Below, piece after piece: positions 63,704 through 64,000 of a stretch of 64,000 bases of DNA. The stretch lies in assembly GCF_002009425.1 (NCBI RefSeq), contig NZ_CP019936.1, positions 791,001-855,000 on the forward strand, given 5' to 3'. The notes under the pieces were generated by a model. That model was given only the letters and a program-made list of their open reading frames with translations, was not told the DNA's origin and did not search any database. A program made the translations under genes and the position numbers. The stretch is from Thiosocius teredinicola. GTDB lineage: Bacteria > Pseudomonadota > Gammaproteobacteria > Chromatiales > Chromatiaceae. Every line of letters starts with the position of its first letter. The stretch's first letter is position 1.

Positions 63704-64000
63704 GTGAAGTCGATTGCTTACATCTTTGCTGGTTTGCTGGCCTATCTGCCGATGTCGCTGGCCGCAGGTGTCGATGCCGACAGGGTGAATGCGCTGCGCG
63801 AGCGTGCGGGCCTGGCGTCGTTGGCGCCTTCGCCCGTGCTCGACCAGGCAGCGCGGCAGCATGCCGCCTACCTCGACCGGCACCGCGAACCCGGCAAGAC
63901 GCCACACGGCCTGTCGGCGCACAAGCAGCAGCCCGGCTTGGCCGGCTTCACCGGCGAGGATCCGGGTGCGCGGGCCGTCGCCGCGGGCTATCCGCATCGC
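63704..64000 (+). CDS. CAP-domain (SCP/PR1-like) secreted protein, 3' truncated
   Basis: 99 codons run to the window edge. A signal peptide (about 1-22, IFAGLLAYLPMSLAAG) is followed by VNALRERAGLASLAPSPVLDQAARQHAAYLDRH, cited here in two motifs, and HGLSAHKQQPGLAGFTGED: the helix and HG entry of bacterial YkwD-type CAP proteins. GTG at 63704; the strong codon bias supports it, the ribosome site is poor. Divergent from ppx. Confidence 0.75.
   Translation, partial: MKSIAYIFAGLLAYLPMSLAAGVDADRVNALRERAGLASLAPSPVLDQAARQHAAYLDRHREPGKTPHGLSAHKQQPGLAGFTGEDPGARAVAAGYPHR

Noticed and set aside
1-64000. CRISPR arrays, tRNA or rRNA genes, insertion sequences, prophage
   Set aside because: No regularly spaced repeats, no tRNA-like cloverleaf noticed in the gaps, no transposase, integrase or phage structural genes, and composition is even across the window.

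Overview
The window reads as a compact chromosomal segment of a sulfur-oxidizing gammaproteobacterium. The main pointers are a flavocytochrome c sulfide dehydrogenase (a CxxCH cytochrome partial at the left edge plus a Tat-exported FccB-type flavoprotein) and two adjacent glycine/tyrosine-rich secreted proteins of the sulfur globule type. RNase T, a monothiol Grx4-type glutaredoxin, MlaA, a YgiM-like SH3 protein, DUF2789 and homodimeric-type AceE all fit Gammaproteobacteria. Base composition is evenly GC-rich. I see no insertion sequence, prophage, CRISPR array, rRNA or tRNA.

Layout. 1-6.5 kb: sulfide dehydrogenase, then a leftward block with an SH3/coiled-coil membrane protein, an FbpC-like ATPase coupled to argF, argD and sodB. 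6.8-15.3 kb: an orphan hydantoinase-B protein coupled to an AsnO-type amidotransferase, grxD, RNase T divergent from a TraB/GumN protein, mlaA, the two sulfur globule genes and a YqaA-like membrane protein. 15.6-21.6 kb: the full pyruvate dehydrogenase set aceE-aceF-lpdA. 21.7-30.7 kb: a PAS-GGDEF-EAL protein coupled to a FIST sensor, a chemoreceptor, a coupled pair of related secreted cysteine proteins of unknown family, nhaA and an esterase.

30.7-40.4 kb: DUF2789, an MFS transporter, a cupin, a MacB-like exporter operon (adaptor, ATPase, two permeases) and an unrecognised three-gene membrane/periplasmic operon. 40.6-49.9 kb: argG, two MBL-fold proteins, a TudS/YbgA-like protein with a MoaB/CinA-like partner, an MscS channel, and a GMC oxidoreductase with a Tat/lipobox partner. 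49.9-64 kb: a 1213-residue sensor with an ABC-type periplasmic domain and GGDEF-EAL output, a SprA-like putative protease, DUF971, an ICMT-like protein, hemH, a CBS protein coupled to an ArsB/NhaD-type transporter, a Met-rich secreted protein, two unknown proteins coupled to a methyltransferase with a SlyD-like N-terminal stretch, ppx and the start of a CAP-domain protein.

How they fit together: sulfide oxidation, sulfur storage, aerobic carbon metabolism (PDH), oxidative-stress defence (SodB) and arginine synthesis (argF, argD, argG) are housekeeping for a chemotrophic sulfur oxidizer. Two c-di-GMP enzymes, a FIST sensor and a chemoreceptor suggest a lifestyle switch. The most interesting leads are the sulfur globule pair with its intercistronic hairpins and helical fusion tail, the 37.5-40.4 kb trio, the hyuB-asnO pairing, the FIST/c-di-GMP pair, the secreted cysteine-protein pair, the SlyD-like/methyltransferase fusion and a structured, gene-free 423-bp region upstream of the chemoreceptor.
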